From: DATHGT01 sp035317605 | Lineage (GTDB): Bacteria; Methylomirabilota; Methylomirabilia; Rokubacteriales; CSP1-6 | NCBI GenBank assembly: GCA_035317605.1 | Contig: DATHGT010000344.1 | Span: 1 to 64,000 of the forward strand | DNA: 64,000 nt | Direction: 5' to 3' | Shown here: in pieces, positions 1 to 8,463 of the stretch | Numbering within the stretch: position 1 is the first letter of the stretch | Layout of the letters: each line of letters starts with the position of its first letter | Notes under the pieces: model-generated | Told to the model about the DNA's origin: nothing | What the model saw: the letters and a program-made list of their open reading frames with translations, nothing else | Databases searched by the model: none | Translations under genes and position numbers: made by a program

Positions 1-78
1 TTCCCCCTACCCGCCTACGGAGCGTCACGGAGGTCGGTTGATGAAGCGCCCTATCACTAACCGCGAATGGTCAGAAGG

Positions 79-786
79 TCAAGGGTTGCCTTGGGCGGTC
101 AGCTCGCGGAGGGACCGGATGATTCGGTGGGGCCGGACGGGGCTGTCGGCCAGGCCGGCGCCCCCTCGATCGAGCCAGATTCCGCGCAGGCCGAGGCGCT
201 GGGGGCCGGCGACGTCGAACTCGAGGTGGTCGCCGACCATCGAGGCGTCGCCGGGCGCGACCCCGAGGTAATCCAGGGCGTGGCGGTAGACCGTTTCGTC
301 GGGCTTGCCCGCGCCGAACTCGCCCTCGATCACGATGACCTCGAAGAATGGCGCCAGGTCGAACCGCTCGATCTTGTCACGCTGCTGGCCGGCGTCGCCG
401 TTGGTGACGAGGCCGAGCGGAACGCCGCGCGCCCGGAAGTCCACGAGCGTCTCGAGCGCGTCGGGAAAGAGCCGCATGATCGCGCGGCGGCGGGCGGCAT
501 ACTCGCGGGCCATGGCCGCGTCGAGGCCGTCGCACGAGAGGCCGAGGCTCGCCAGCGCCCCTCCGGCGATGCGCTGCCACGCCTGGACCATGTTCACGCG
601 CTCCTGGCGGTGGCGGGCGGGGTCGCTCCAGAACGACTGCCGGGTCTCGGCCAGGGTCTTCATGAGCTGATCGACGTCGAGGCCCATCGGCGCGCAGCAG
701 GTCGCGCACGCCTCGCGCCACGACTCGTCCACCCCGGTCGAATAGTCCAGCAGCGTGTCGTCGAGGTCGAACAGGAGGGCGTTCAC
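79..786 (-). CDS. HAD superfamily (subfamily IA) hydrolase
   Basis: A 235-residue cytoplasmic phosphatase-type protein. The N-terminus carries HAD motif I, FDLDDTLLD, with Asp7 as the expected nucleophile and Asp9 as acid/base. Motif II is LVTNGD in the middle of the protein, the motif III lysine lies in GKPDETVY, and motif IV is VGDHLEFDVAG. A helical cap sits between motifs I and II, as in subfamily IA enzymes such as 5'-nucleotidases, phosphoglycolate phosphatase and haloacid dehalogenases. The substrate cannot be read from sequence. It lies 57 nt downstream of the OPT transporter gene on the same strand and may be co-transcribed. The 78 bases before it hold no recognisable gene. Confidence 0.88.
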   Translation of the reverse strand: MNALLFDLDDTLLDYSTGVDESWREACATCCAPMGLDVDQLMKTLAETRQSFWSDPARHRQERVNMVQAWQRIAGGALASLGLSCDGLDAAMAREYAARRRAIMRLFPDALETLVDFRARGVPLGLVTNGDAGQQRDKIERFDLAPFFEVIVIEGEFGAGKPDETVYRHALDYLGVAPGDASMVGDHLEFDVAGPQRLGLRGIWLDRGGAGLADSPVRPHRIIRSLRELTAQGNP

Positions 787-843
787 CGTCCCAGCGTACT
801 ACGGTCGGCTTGACGCTCGGCCTCGTCCTTCGGCACTTCGAGG

Positions 844-2727
844 TCAGCGTCCGAGCAGGCGAGCGAGCAGCGCGGGGGCGTTCTCCCACATCACCAGCGA
901 CACGCCCATCAGGCTCTCCCCGGCGATCCATCCCGAGGCGACGGGGAACGTGAATTCTTCCGAGAGCTTCGGGTGGCGCTTCTCCAGCCACCAGCCGATG
1001 AGGGCGCCCACGAAGAAGAGCACGCCGTAGTACCAGTGAAAGGTCCACGCCAACCCCACCCCGGCCGGCGAGGGGACCAGGTGCTGGTGCCTGGGCAGCA
1101 GCAGGGGCAGCACGGTGAGCACGATGCCGACGACTCCGCCGATCACGATCGACCAGATCTTGACGGCGCCGAGCGAGGCGAGGCCGCCGGAGAGCGCGAT
1201 GGCCACCGCGCGCCACGTCTGGGCGGCGGGCGCCGGGAACAGGTCCGAGCCCAGCACGCTCGCGTCGGGGACGAGGAGCCGGAACGACAGCACGGTGACG
1301 ATCGTGCCGACGAAGATGCCGGCGAACTGGGCGAGGAACTGCTTGCGCGGGTTGGCCCCGAGCAGGTAGCCGCTCTTGAGATCGGTGAGCAGGTCGGCGC
1401 TGCTGCCCGCGGTGGCGGCGGTGATGTTGGCGCTCATGAGGTTCACGTTCATGTTGCCCGGGCTCAGCACGCCGAACGCGAGCTGGGTGATCTTGCCCAT
1501 CGCCCCCACCGGCGTGGTGTCGGTCTCGCCGGTCACCCTGCACGCGACCAGCGCGAGAGCGAACGAGAGCAGCACCGCCACCGCCGTCTGCCAGTACGGC
1601 ATCCCGAACACGGTGTGACCGATCCACGCGAGCCCGGCGAAGCCGCCGACCTGACCCGCGACGAACCACCACGCCGGCGTCTCGATGGCCGCGAGCGGAT
1701 CCGCGGCCGCGCTCCGCCGCCCCAACATCCGCCCGATGTCGGTGAAGGCGCGGACCGCCGTGCGCCACTGCAACGCGAACGAGAGCAGGCTCGAGGTCAC
1801 CATGCAGGCGACGCCGCCCCACAGCGTCCACTGCACGAGCGCGGCGTAGCCCGAGCCCTGGATCACCCCGCGATGCTGGAGGATCGGCACGAAGATCATC
1901 CACGCGCTCACCCCGCCCAGCAGCATGCTCCAGGACACGCGCAGCCCCGTGATCGCCCCCGCCGCGATGAACATCGGCTCCCACGAGAACATCACGGTCC
2001 GCCCCATCCACGCCGGCCCCAGCACGCGCTCGTTGAACGCGCTCACCCACGTCCCGATCATGAAGGGCGCGAGCTTCGGGTTGACGACCACGAGCCCCTC
2101 GGCCCAGAACTTCCCGATGATCGCGATCAGTCCGGCCAGTCCCAGCGCGCGGGCCGACCGCGCCGCCGCGTCTCCCACCGAGTGCAGCGCGCGGAGCGTC
2201 TCCGCCGCCGCGATCCCACTCGGGAAGCGGAGCTGCTCGACGTTGATCATCTGCCGCTTCATCGGGATCGCCATGGTCACGCCCATGATCGCGACCAGAA
2301 ACACCCACGCGAGCATGACCGGCAGCGGCATCAGCGTGCTGTTGAGCAGCATGTAGGCCGCGAACGCGGAGACGAGCGTGCTTCCGGTGGAGTAGCCCGC
2401 CGAGCTGGCCGTCGACTGCATGCAGTTGTTCTCGAGCACGGTCATGGGCGTGCTCACGAGACGCAGCCGGTACAGCGCCGTCCAGATCGCGTACGAGAGG
2501 ATGCAGGCGGTGATCGCGACCCCGAATCCCCATCCCGCCTTGAGCCCGATGTAGAGGTTGGTGATCGACAGCACCCCGCCGAGCACGGAGCCCATCAACA
2601 CCGCGCGCCACGTGAGCTGCGCCATCCGATCCCCGCGCCCGCGATAGACCTGCTCGTACCACTGCCGCTCGATCTCCTCGGGCGTCCCGCGAAAGCCCTG
2701 AACGGGCAGCGGGTCGTTGCTGTTCAA
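844..2727 (-). CDS. OPT family oligopeptide transporter
   Basis: Polytopic inner-membrane protein of about 627 residues with more than a dozen hydrophobic segments. It resembles the OPT (oligopeptide/metal-chelate) family: an early NLYIGLKAGWGFG segment, then the conserved NCMQSTASSAGYSTG stretch and a late NMNVNLMSANITAATAGSSADLLTDLKSGYLLGA region. OPT proteins import small peptides or metal-siderophore chelates; the cargo here is unknown. The frame is open upstream to 2877, but that would overlap the divergent gene. A TTG at 2727 has GGAGGA just upstream, so I choose it. Only about 54 bp separate the two divergent start codons. Confidence 0.85.
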   Translation of the reverse strand: MNSNDPLPVQGFRGTPEEIERQWYEQVYRGRGDRMAQLTWRAVLMGSVLGGVLSITNLYIGLKAGWGFGVAITACILSYAIWTALYRLRLVSTPMTVLENNCMQSTASSAGYSTGSTLVSAFAAYMLLNSTLMPLPVMLAWVFLVAIMGVTMAIPMKRQMINVEQLRFPSGIAAAETLRALHSVGDAAARSARALGLAGLIAIIGKFWAEGLVVVNPKLAPFMIGTWVSAFNERVLGPAWMGRTVMFSWEPMFIAAGAITGLRVSWSMLLGGVSAWMIFVPILQHRGVIQGSGYAALVQWTLWGGVACMVTSSLLSFALQWRTAVRAFTDIGRMLGRRSAAADPLAAIETPAWWFVAGQVGGFAGLAWIGHTVFGMPYWQTAVAVLLSFALALVACRVTGETDTTPVGAMGKITQLAFGVLSPGNMNVNLMSANITAATAGSSADLLTDLKSGYLLGANPRKQFLAQFAGIFVGTIVTVLSFRLLVPDASVLGSDLFPAPAAQTWRAVAIALSGGLASLGAVKIWSIVIGGVVGIVLTVLPLLLPRHQHLVPSPAGVGLAWTFHWYYGVLFFVGALIGWWLEKRHPKLSEEFTFPVASGWIAGESLMGVSLVMWENAPALLARLLGR

Positions 2728-2781
2728 AAGGTCCTCCGGTACACTTGCCGCCACCGCCGGGCCGAGGAGTCCAATGTACCC

Positions 2782-3714
2782 ATGAGGCCACAAGTGATGT
2801 CGGAACAGCGAGTACGAGACCTCATTAATTCCCCTCGGCGGCTGCACGCGCTTCTTGCCGACCGCCCTCGATGGCACCGGATCTGCGCCGCGTTGGATGC
2901 ACTGGGAGACACTCAGCTAGCGGTGGAGGAGTACCTCGCGGGTCACGTCAACGGCGCGAGTACCGGGCTCGTGTATCTCGCGCTCTACGGCATCTTGCAA
3001 GTCCTCGTCGTCCAGCAAGACGCTCTGAAAGAGCTCGCCGACGCGCTCAAGCTCAATCTCGACCTGCCTGAAACGCTTCGGAACATCCGTGAAGCACGCA
3101 ACGCTGCGACGGGCCACCCGACCTCTTACGGTCACGGCAAGTACAGCAATACCATCAATCGCGGCTCCATGAGCCTCGGCGGCTTCGAGTTGTACAGGTG
3201 GGCCCAAGAAGGCGAACCCGAGATCATCGACATGCGAGTCGCTGACTTGGCCCGTCAACAACGCGAGGTCATTGCCCTCCTTTTGGGGGATGCCGCCGTG
3301 GCGTTGGAAACTGAGGAGAGGGAGCACAGGAAGCGGTGGAGAGCTGATCCTCTCGTTCCCAAGCTGGCGGAAGGGATCACGTACGCGTTCCAGCAGCTGA
3401 GCGAGGGTCTCCGGAATGCGCCTGACCCCGGAATGGGCGCATGGGGTCTCGTAGCGATCGAAGAGAGACTCGCTAGATTCCGAGATGCGCTCGGCCAACG
3501 CGGCCTGCTGGGTGCGTACCCCATGTCGATCGACCCCCGATTGGCCGAGCTGGAGTACCCGATCGCGCGGCTCAAGGAGTTCCTCGGCGGTCGCTCCTCC
3601 CCGTACTCCCGCGCGGACATGGAGATCTTCGTCTCCTACGTTGGAGGGAAACTCAGGGAGGTCGAGGCTGGTGCAGCCGAGATAGACGCCGAGTATGCGA
3701 GCGACGCCATTTGA
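2782..3714 (+). CDS. Hypothetical HEPN-like protein with RN-x4-H motif
   Basis: A 310-residue soluble, mostly helical protein that I do not recognise as a named family. Around residues 100-114 it reads LRNIREARNAATGHPT. R106 and H112 (R-x5-H, preceded by conserved-looking R/N residues) match the Rx4-6H signature of HEPN ribonucleases, and a GHPT sequence after the His is common in such proteins. ATG 2782 follows GAGGAG; ATG 2797 is an alternative. The codons are visibly less GC-biased than the neighbours, which suggests acquisition. No partner antitoxin or nucleotidyltransferase is adjacent. A stand-alone HEPN defence or abortive-infection effector is a possibility, not a demonstration. Confidence 0.6.
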   Translation: MRPQVMSEQRVRDLINSPRRLHALLADRPRWHRICAALDALGDTQLAVEEYLAGHVNGASTGLVYLALYGILQVLVVQQDALKELADALKLNLDLPETLRNIREARNAATGHPTSYGHGKYSNTINRGSMSLGGFELYRWAQEGEPEIIDMRVADLARQQREVIALLLGDAAVALETEEREHRKRWRADPLVPKLAEGITYAFQQLSEGLRNAPDPGMGAWGLVAIEERLARFRDALGQRGLLGAYPMSIDPRLAELEYPIARLKEFLGGRSSPYSRADMEIFVSYVGGKLREVEAGAAEIDAEYASDAI

Positions 3715-3780
3715 CGGTTTCCGACCCACTTCGGTATACCGCCACCGGCAGGCTGATCCGCCGCATGTGAGGGTAAGGAA

Positions 3781-5064
3781 CTAACGGTCGATGACCGTGA
3801 CCGGGTGGGGCGCGGGCTCGCGGACGAGCAGGTAGAAGATGCCGGCGCCGAGACAGCCCACGGCGAAGGCGAGGTACAGCAGCTTCTCGGGGCCGAAGGC
3901 GTACCACACGAGCGCGCCGACCAGCGAGGCCCAGCAGATCGCAACGCTGCGCAGGCCCCAGTAGAGGCCGACGCCCTCGGCGCGGACGGCCCGTGGGAAC
4001 AGCGAAGTGATCAGCGCTTTGCGCGCGGGCTCGCCGATCTCGCGGAGGCCCCAGACCACGAACGCGAAGACCAGGCCCCAGCCGTCGGGCACGAGCGCCA
4101 GCGTGAGCGGGAACAGCGCGAAGAAGACGAAGGTGAGCCCGATGAACGGCTGCAGCCCCACCACCGCGGTCATGCGTCCGATCGGCAGGTACGTGAGCAG
4201 CGCGACGGTGTTCTGTAGCGCGAACAGAAGGCCGGCGTACGCGGGGTCGACGCCGCGCACGGCGAGCAGGTAGAGGATCACGAATTCGCGGACGAGCCAG
4301 TCGCACCAGCGCGTGAAGATCTCGGCCACGAGCAGGCGGCGCAGCGTCGGATGAAAGCCCCGGAGGATGGCGAGCGCGCCCGGACCGCGCGGCGACGGCG
4401 CCTGGTGAGGCATGAAGCGGATCTGGATGGCGAGCGAACCGAGGCCGAGCGCCAGCGCGACGCCCACCAGCCACTGCATGCCGGCGACGTGACCGGCGTC
4501 CGCGTCGCCGTGGTAGCGGATGGCCGCGGCGATCACGAGGCCGGCCACCGCGGGCCCGATGATCCGCGGCAGGCGCTTCTGGATCGACTGGACCGCGAAC
4601 GCCATGCCCTGGTTCGCCTTGGTCACGGTCGCGCCCACGGTCGTGAACGTGACCGGCACCGACAGCGGGTCCCAGCCCACGATCAGACACGTGGCGATGA
4701 TGGCGGCGGCCGGCGAGTCGGCGATCAGGAACATCGCGTAGCCGGCGATGGTGAGCATGCCGAAGAGGATCAGCGAGCCGCGATCGCCGAGGCGCGCGGT
4801 GATGCGTCCCCCGCCGATGTAGCACAATGCCTCGAACAGGTTGCGCAGGCACGCGTAGACGCCGACCGCGAGCAGGGCTGACAGCGCCACGCCGGCCACC
4901 GTGTGGGCGGGGTCGGGCTTGATGCGGGCTTCGAGGTACGACGGGAAGAACGGGCTCCACAGCTGCTCGCCGAGGCCGAAGAAGAGCAGCGACACCAGCA
5001 CGATCCCGACGGTGCGGTTCACGGCGAGGAGCGTGGCGAGCGAGCGGTAGACGGAATCGCTCAC
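3781..5064 (-). CDS. MFS transporter
   Basis: A 427-residue inner-membrane protein with about 12 predicted transmembrane helices and the loop pattern of the major facilitator superfamily. GGRITARLGDRGSL after the second or third helix resembles the MFS motif A loop, repeated in degenerate form as LPIGRMTAVVG in the C-terminal half. Substrate unknown. The start is GTG at 5064 with no Shine-Dalgarno; a TATCAT box lies 7 nt upstream, which suggests a leaderless message. It is divergent from the metallo-beta-lactamase-fold gene with only about 40 bp between starts, so the promoters must interleave. Confidence 0.85.
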   Translation of the reverse strand: MSDSVYRSLATLLAVNRTVGIVLVSLLFFGLGEQLWSPFFPSYLEARIKPDPAHTVAGVALSALLAVGVYACLRNLFEALCYIGGGRITARLGDRGSLILFGMLTIAGYAMFLIADSPAAAIIATCLIVGWDPLSVPVTFTTVGATVTKANQGMAFAVQSIQKRLPRIIGPAVAGLVIAAAIRYHGDADAGHVAGMQWLVGVALALGLGSLAIQIRFMPHQAPSPRGPGALAILRGFHPTLRRLLVAEIFTRWCDWLVREFVILYLLAVRGVDPAYAGLLFALQNTVALLTYLPIGRMTAVVGLQPFIGLTFVFFALFPLTLALVPDGWGLVFAFVVWGLREIGEPARKALITSLFPRAVRAEGVGLYWGLRSVAICWASLVGALVWYAFGPEKLLYLAFAVGCLGAGIFYLLVREPAPHPVTVIDR

Positions 5065-5071
5065 GCGCCCG

Positions 5072-5077
5072 ATGATA
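5072..5077 (-). promoter_or_regulatory. -10 box of a putative leaderless promoter (MFS gene)
   Basis: On the minus strand TATCAT is followed by 7 nt and then the GTG start at 5064. There is no Shine-Dalgarno, so transcription would begin at or next to the start codon. Confidence 0.5.
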
Positions 5078-5104
5078 CGCTCGACGGGTCGGGAGGAGAG
5101 ACAC

Positions 5105-6010
5105 GTGAAAACGCGCGGACCGGTCGTTCAGCTCAGGCACCTGGGCGCCGCCGGGTGGGAGATCAGCGACGGCGCGCGCGTGATCCTGCTCGATCCCTAT
5201 CTGTCGCGATTGCGCATCACCGGGCAGTTCGGGAACTACACGACGCCGATGCTGGCCGGTGACACGCGGCGCGTCTTCGGGCCCGAGGACGATCTCGTCG
5301 GCGACGAGGCGGCGGTCGATACGCACGTCACGCGCGCCGACTTCATCCTGCACTCGCACTCGCACTTCAATCACACCATCGACATGCCGTACATCGCGCG
5401 CAAGACCGGCGCGACCGTGATCGGCACCGAGAGCACGATCAACCTCGCGCGCGCCGGCGGGGTTTCGGAGTCTCAGCTCTTGCCCGTGCACGGCGGGGAG
5501 GACTGGGCCTTCGGCGATTTCTCGGTGAAGGTGATCCCGAGCCTGCACTCGGCGCTGAACGGCAAGCACTTCTTCGACTCGCGCGTGGTCCCGCGCGACT
5601 TCCGCGGCCCGCGCCGGCTCGGCACCGACGTCGAGGGCGGCACGCTCGCGTACCTGCTGCGGTTGGCCGGCTACGAGATCCTCTGGTTCGGCTCCATGAA
5701 CTACATCGAGCGCGAGGTGCAGGGCCTGCGCCCCGACGTGGCCATGATCGCCGCCGCCCGCCAGCGCCTGGAGATCCACGACTACACCGGCCGCCTCATG
5801 CGCGCGCTCGGCCTCCCGCGTGTGGTCTTCGCCACCCACTGGGACGAGCAGTCCTTCGCCTTCGGCGCCCCTCAGGACGACCGTTTGCGCGAGGCCGAGG
5901 TCTTCGTGCAGGAAGTCAGAGACGTCTCCCCGCGCACCCGCGTGATCCTCCCCAGACACTTCGAGCGCCACACCCTCCCGCCCAAGCGCCGCTCGCCCCC
6001 GCGCCGCTAG
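5105..6010 (+). CDS. MBL-fold (UlaG-like) metallo-hydrolase
   Basis: A 301-residue metallo-beta-lactamase-fold protein of the UlaG/COG2220 type. The first strand pair (RHLGAAGWEISDGARVILLDPYLS) is typical. The metal motif reads HSHSHFNH, so the third metal-site residue is Asn rather than the usual Asp of HxHxDH. Further candidate ligands are the His of PSLHSALNG and the terminal THWDEQ. ORF extension to ATG 5072 is possible, but GTG 5105 has GGAGGAGAG immediately upstream and is preferred. These enzymes hydrolyse diverse lactones, phosphoesters or cyclic substrates; no specific reaction is assigned. Divergent from the MFS gene. Confidence 0.8.
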   Translation: MKTRGPVVQLRHLGAAGWEISDGARVILLDPYLSRLRITGQFGNYTTPMLAGDTRRVFGPEDDLVGDEAAVDTHVTRADFILHSHSHFNHTIDMPYIARKTGATVIGTESTINLARAGGVSESQLLPVHGGEDWAFGDFSVKVIPSLHSALNGKHFFDSRVVPRDFRGPRRLGTDVEGGTLAYLLRLAGYEILWFGSMNYIEREVQGLRPDVAMIAAARQRLEIHDYTGRLMRALGLPRVVFATHWDEQSFAFGAPQDDRLREAEVFVQEVRDVSPRTRVILPRHFERHTLPPKRRSPPRR

Positions 6011-6124
6011 CCTGGCGACCGAACAGCCGCCCGGCGGGTTGTCGCTTGGGGGGTGGGCGGCTTACACTCGGGGCGTAGCGCGAACGGGGTGTTTGACTTC
6101 ACGTCATACCGAGGAGTGGAGACC

Positions 6125-6625
6125 ATGGGATACACGCTGGAGGAGTTCTCGGCCGCCTGCCACACCATCCTCACCGAGGATCCCGGGCCGAAGGGGCGCA
6201 CCAAGGTGTGCGCGCTGGTCCGCGACGTCCTCAAGGACCAGACGTTCGTCGCCGCTCACCTCGGCGACGACGTGCCCGAGCGGAAGATCCTCTACGAAGA
6301 TCCGGAGCTGGGGTTCTGCATCCTCGGCCACGTCTACAAGGGGGCCAAGGAGAGCAACCCTCACGACCACGGGCCGACGTGGGCGATCTACGGCCAGGCC
6401 GAGGGCGAGACGCTCATGAACGACTGGGAGAAGATCGAGGAGGCCACCGCCGACAAGGCCGGCAAGGTCCGCCACGTCCGGAGCTACCCGCTCAAGCCCG
6501 GGATGGCCTACCTCTACAACGAAGGCGACCTGCACTCGCCGAAGCGTGAAGGGTCCACGCGCCTGATCCGGATCGAGGGTCAGAACGTGGAGAAGATCAA
6601 GCGCTTCGCCTACGAGAAGATCTAG
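6125..6625 (+). CDS. Cupin-like protein
   Basis: A 166-residue single-domain protein with a cupin-like core. HDHGPTWAIYGQAEG at about residues 79-93 resembles the first cupin motif with two histidines, and PGMAYLYNEGDLHSP further on provides the glycine turn and a distal His, as in cysteine-dioxygenase-like or small-molecule-binding cupins. ATG 6125 has GAGGAGTGGAGA upstream and is preferred over the longer frame from 6053. It is convergent with the VOC operon, and a perfect 14-bp hairpin follows it. Substrate unknown. Confidence 0.7.
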   Translation: MGYTLEEFSAACHTILTEDPGPKGRTKVCALVRDVLKDQTFVAAHLGDDVPERKILYEDPELGFCILGHVYKGAKESNPHDHGPTWAIYGQAEGETLMNDWEKIEEATADKAGKVRHVRSYPLKPGMAYLYNEGDLHSPKREGSTRLIRIEGQNVEKIKRFAYEKI

Positions 6626-6639
6626 GGCGGGACATCTGG

Positions 6640-6672
6640 GCTCGTCGGCGGAGAGATCCTCCGCCGACGAGC
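6640..6672. terminator. Perfect 14-bp hairpin between convergent genes
   Basis: A 14-nt arm (GCTCGTCGGCGGAG) and its exact reverse complement flank a 5-nt loop, AGATC. It sits between stop codons of convergent genes at 6625 and 6689. There is no clear U-tract on either side, so it may act as a bidirectional terminator or a 3'-end stabiliser. Confidence 0.65.
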
Positions 6673-6688
6673 ATCGTTCTCGAACGCT

Positions 6689-7276
6689 CTAGACGGTGAC
6701 CGCCGGCCGCTTGCCGTCGAACATCGGGTTGTCGGTCTTGTCGATCAGCGCCTCGGGACCCTCGGTCGGCAGCTGCTCGGCGTAGTTCTGGGCGCCGTCG
6801 ATGTCGCCCTCCCACACCTCGCGGGGCAGCTCGTAGAGCACCTCGATGCCGTGGCCGTCGGGATCCGAGATGTAGACGCTGTGGGTCATCCCGTGGTTCA
6901 CGCGCCGGTGGAACGGTACGCCCTTCTGCTGGAGATACTCGACCTGCTTGAGCCACGACTCGCGATCGGGCCAGGCGATCGCTACGTGATTGATGCCGGG
7001 GCGGTCCGGCATCAGGTTCCACTCTTCCGGCGCCCCGCTCGCGACGTTCTGCGGGACCTCGCAGAGCGCGAGGTCGTGATGGCTCAGGTCGCCGTTGGAG
7101 GCGATGCCGCTGTAGAACCGCATGTTCGGCCGCTTGCGCCCGCCGGGAATCTGCTTCAGCGCGGCCACGCACTTGAAGCCCAGGATCTCGGTCCAGAACT
7201 TGTGCGAAACCTCCATGCTCCGCACGTTGAGGACCAGGTGGTTGATGCCGCGAGGGGCCTGCGCTTCGTTTGCCAT
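6689..7276 (-). CDS. VOC family protein (glyoxalase/extradiol dioxygenase fold)
   Basis: A 195-residue vicinal-oxygen-chelate protein. The first beta-alpha-beta module begins GINHLVLNVRSMEVSHKFWTEILGFKCVA and the second has RPGINHVAIAWPD and ISDPDGHGIEVLYELP. The His of each INH segment and the Glu of GIEVLYE fit the metal ligands of glyoxalase I or extradiol ring-cleavage enzymes. Last gene of a five-gene minus-strand operon; Shine-Dalgarno GGAGGA precedes the ATG. The reaction is not identifiable. Pairing with a second VOC protein and an ABM monooxygenase suggests aromatic or quinone turnover. Confidence 0.82.
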   Translation of the reverse strand: MANEAQAPRGINHLVLNVRSMEVSHKFWTEILGFKCVAALKQIPGGRKRPNMRFYSGIASNGDLSHHDLALCEVPQNVASGAPEEWNLMPDRPGINHVAIAWPDRESWLKQVEYLQQKGVPFHRRVNHGMTHSVYISDPDGHGIEVLYELPREVWEGDIDGAQNYAEQLPTEGPEALIDKTDNPMFDGKRPAVTV

Positions 7277-7288
7277 GAGTCCGTCCTC

Positions 7289-7594
7289 CTACTTGTAGTC
7301 CTTCGGATAGATCGTGGTGCAGCGGGCGGCGTTGGTGGGCTCGGCCAGAACTTCGGCGGCCGCGGCGCGCCAGCGCGGGTAGTGGGCCGAGGCCTGGTGG
7401 GCCTTGAAGGCGTTCTCGTCCTGGTAGACCTCGTAGAAGAAGAACCGGTTGGGGTCGGCGTTGTCCTGGAGCACGTCGAAGCGCAGGCATCCGGGCTCGT
7501 CGCGCACGGAGCAGGTCGAATCGTCCAGGGCCGCGGCCAGGAACTTCTCGCGCATCTCGGGCTTCACCTTGAGCGGAACGACGACGGCGTACAT
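7289..7594 (-). CDS. Putative quinol monooxygenase (ABM domain)
   Basis: A 101-residue ferredoxin-like ABM (antibiotic biosynthesis monooxygenase) domain. It starts MYAVVVPLKVKPEMREKFLAA, with the characteristic DEPGCLRFDVLQD turn and FFFYEVYQDENAFKAHQ at the position of the YgiN-type (E/Y)-x5-H segment. Family members oxidise quinols or aromatics without cofactor, or act as small dimeric binding proteins. AGGAGG lies 7 nt before the ATG. It sits between the two VOC genes, 12 nt and 15 nt from each, which supports co-expression. Confidence 0.85.
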   Translation of the reverse strand: MYAVVVPLKVKPEMREKFLAAALDDSTCSVRDEPGCLRFDVLQDNADPNRFFFYEVYQDENAFKAHQASAHYPRWRAAAAEVLAEPTNAARCTTIYPKDYK

Positions 7595-7609
7595 GCAAGT
7601 CCTCCTGGG

Positions 7610-8080
7610 TTAGGAAAGCGTGAGACCGCGGCGCGCCAGCTCGGCGTCGAGGTCGAGCGCGCGCGTGCGGACGGACGTGCCGCCGGGCACGGTCCAGAAA
7701 ACTTCGAACTCGAGCCCGTCCGGATCCTTGGCGTAGAGCGAGAGGCTCACGCCGTGGTCGGACTCGCCGACCAGCGAGCCGACCTCGATCAATCGCCGCC
7801 GCGCGCGGGCCAGGTCGGTCAGCTCGCCGACTTCCCACGCCGAGTGGTACATGCGCGCGGTGCCCTCGTGGGGCGGAGCGATTCCGGTCTGCTCGAACAG
7901 GCCGAGGTGATGATCGTCGGCGCTGCCGGGAATTCGCAAGAACGCCGCGGTCGGGTAACGGGTTTTGACCTCGAACCCGAGCACGTCGGTGTAGAAGCGC
8001 ACGCTGCGCTCGACGTTCGACACCCACAGCACCAAGTGCTGCAGACGCTTGAGGCCGAGACCGGTGACGACAGCACTCAT
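7610..8080 (-). CDS. VOC family protein
   Basis: A 156-residue glyoxalase/dioxygenase-fold protein. The first module is LQHLVLWVSNVERSVRFYTDVLGFEV and the second contains MYHSAWEVGELTDLA and AKDPDGLEFEVFWTVP. H16, the His of YHSAWEV and the Glu of LEFEVFW are plausible metal ligands. The start ATG at 8080 overlaps the stop of the Lin0512-family gene in an ATGA, so translation is probably coupled. Family annotation is solid; the substrate is unknown. Confidence 0.85.
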   Translation of the reverse strand: MSAVVTGLGLKRLQHLVLWVSNVERSVRFYTDVLGFEVKTRYPTAAFLRIPGSADDHHLGLFEQTGIAPPHEGTARMYHSAWEVGELTDLARARRRLIEVGSLVGESDHGVSLSLYAKDPDGLEFEVFWTVPGGTSVRTRALDLDAELARRGLTLS

Positions 8081-8463
8081 GTGGTAGTGCGAGATGAGCC
8101 GCCCCGGGGCGGCGAGTCGAGCCCTTCAGTGGCCGAAGTGTATTCCGCGCTCACGGTCAGCGAGAGACAGGCGATGATCCCGTCTCCTCCCGGCACGCGC
8201 AGCCCGCCGGCCACGGGATGGACGGTCACTTCGCCGTGGGGGAATTCCTTGCGCACGCGCTCGACGTCGACCGACGCGGGATCGGGCACACCGACCGTGA
8301 CGTCGACCAGCATGCGGCCGCCGCGCTCGCGGATGTCTCGCGCCAGCGGCAGGCTCGAGTGGTGGATGGCGTCGAAGGCCGCGCGGCACGCGGCCTTCGT
8401 GGAGTCGCCGCCATGGAGGTCGAGCCCCATCCCGAACTCGTACACCAGCGTCTGCTTGCTCAT
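8077..8463 (-). CDS. Lin0512 family protein
   Basis: A 128-residue soluble protein recognisable from its opening LVYEFGMGLDLHGGDSTKAACRAAFDAIHHSSLP and later GRMLVDVTVGVPDPASVD, which match the Lin0512 family of unknown function. These proteins are usually about 115-120 residues. Both ends overlap neighbours in ATGA junctions: its ATG overlaps the stop of the BNR-repeat gene, and its stop overlaps the start of the VOC gene. Strict coupling implies the three products are wanted in fixed proportion. No catalytic residue is assigned. Confidence 0.8.
   Translation of the reverse strand: MSKQTLVYEFGMGLDLHGGDSTKAACRAAFDAIHHSSLPLARDIRERGGRMLVDVTVGVPDPASVDVERVRKEFPHGEVTVHPVAGGLRVPGGDGIIACLSLTVSAEYTSATEGLDSPPRGGSSRTTT

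Noticed and set aside
973..2781. Long plus-strand extension upstream of the HEPN-like gene
   Set aside because: It is antisense to the OPT transporter, with low-complexity His/Arg/Glu composition. Only the part from ATG 2782 is coherent.
377..2791. An 804-codon minus-strand open frame overlapping the HAD and OPT genes
   Set aside because: It is Arg/Gly/Ala-rich shadow sequence in the GC-rich antisense/alternate frame of two clear genes and has no domain.
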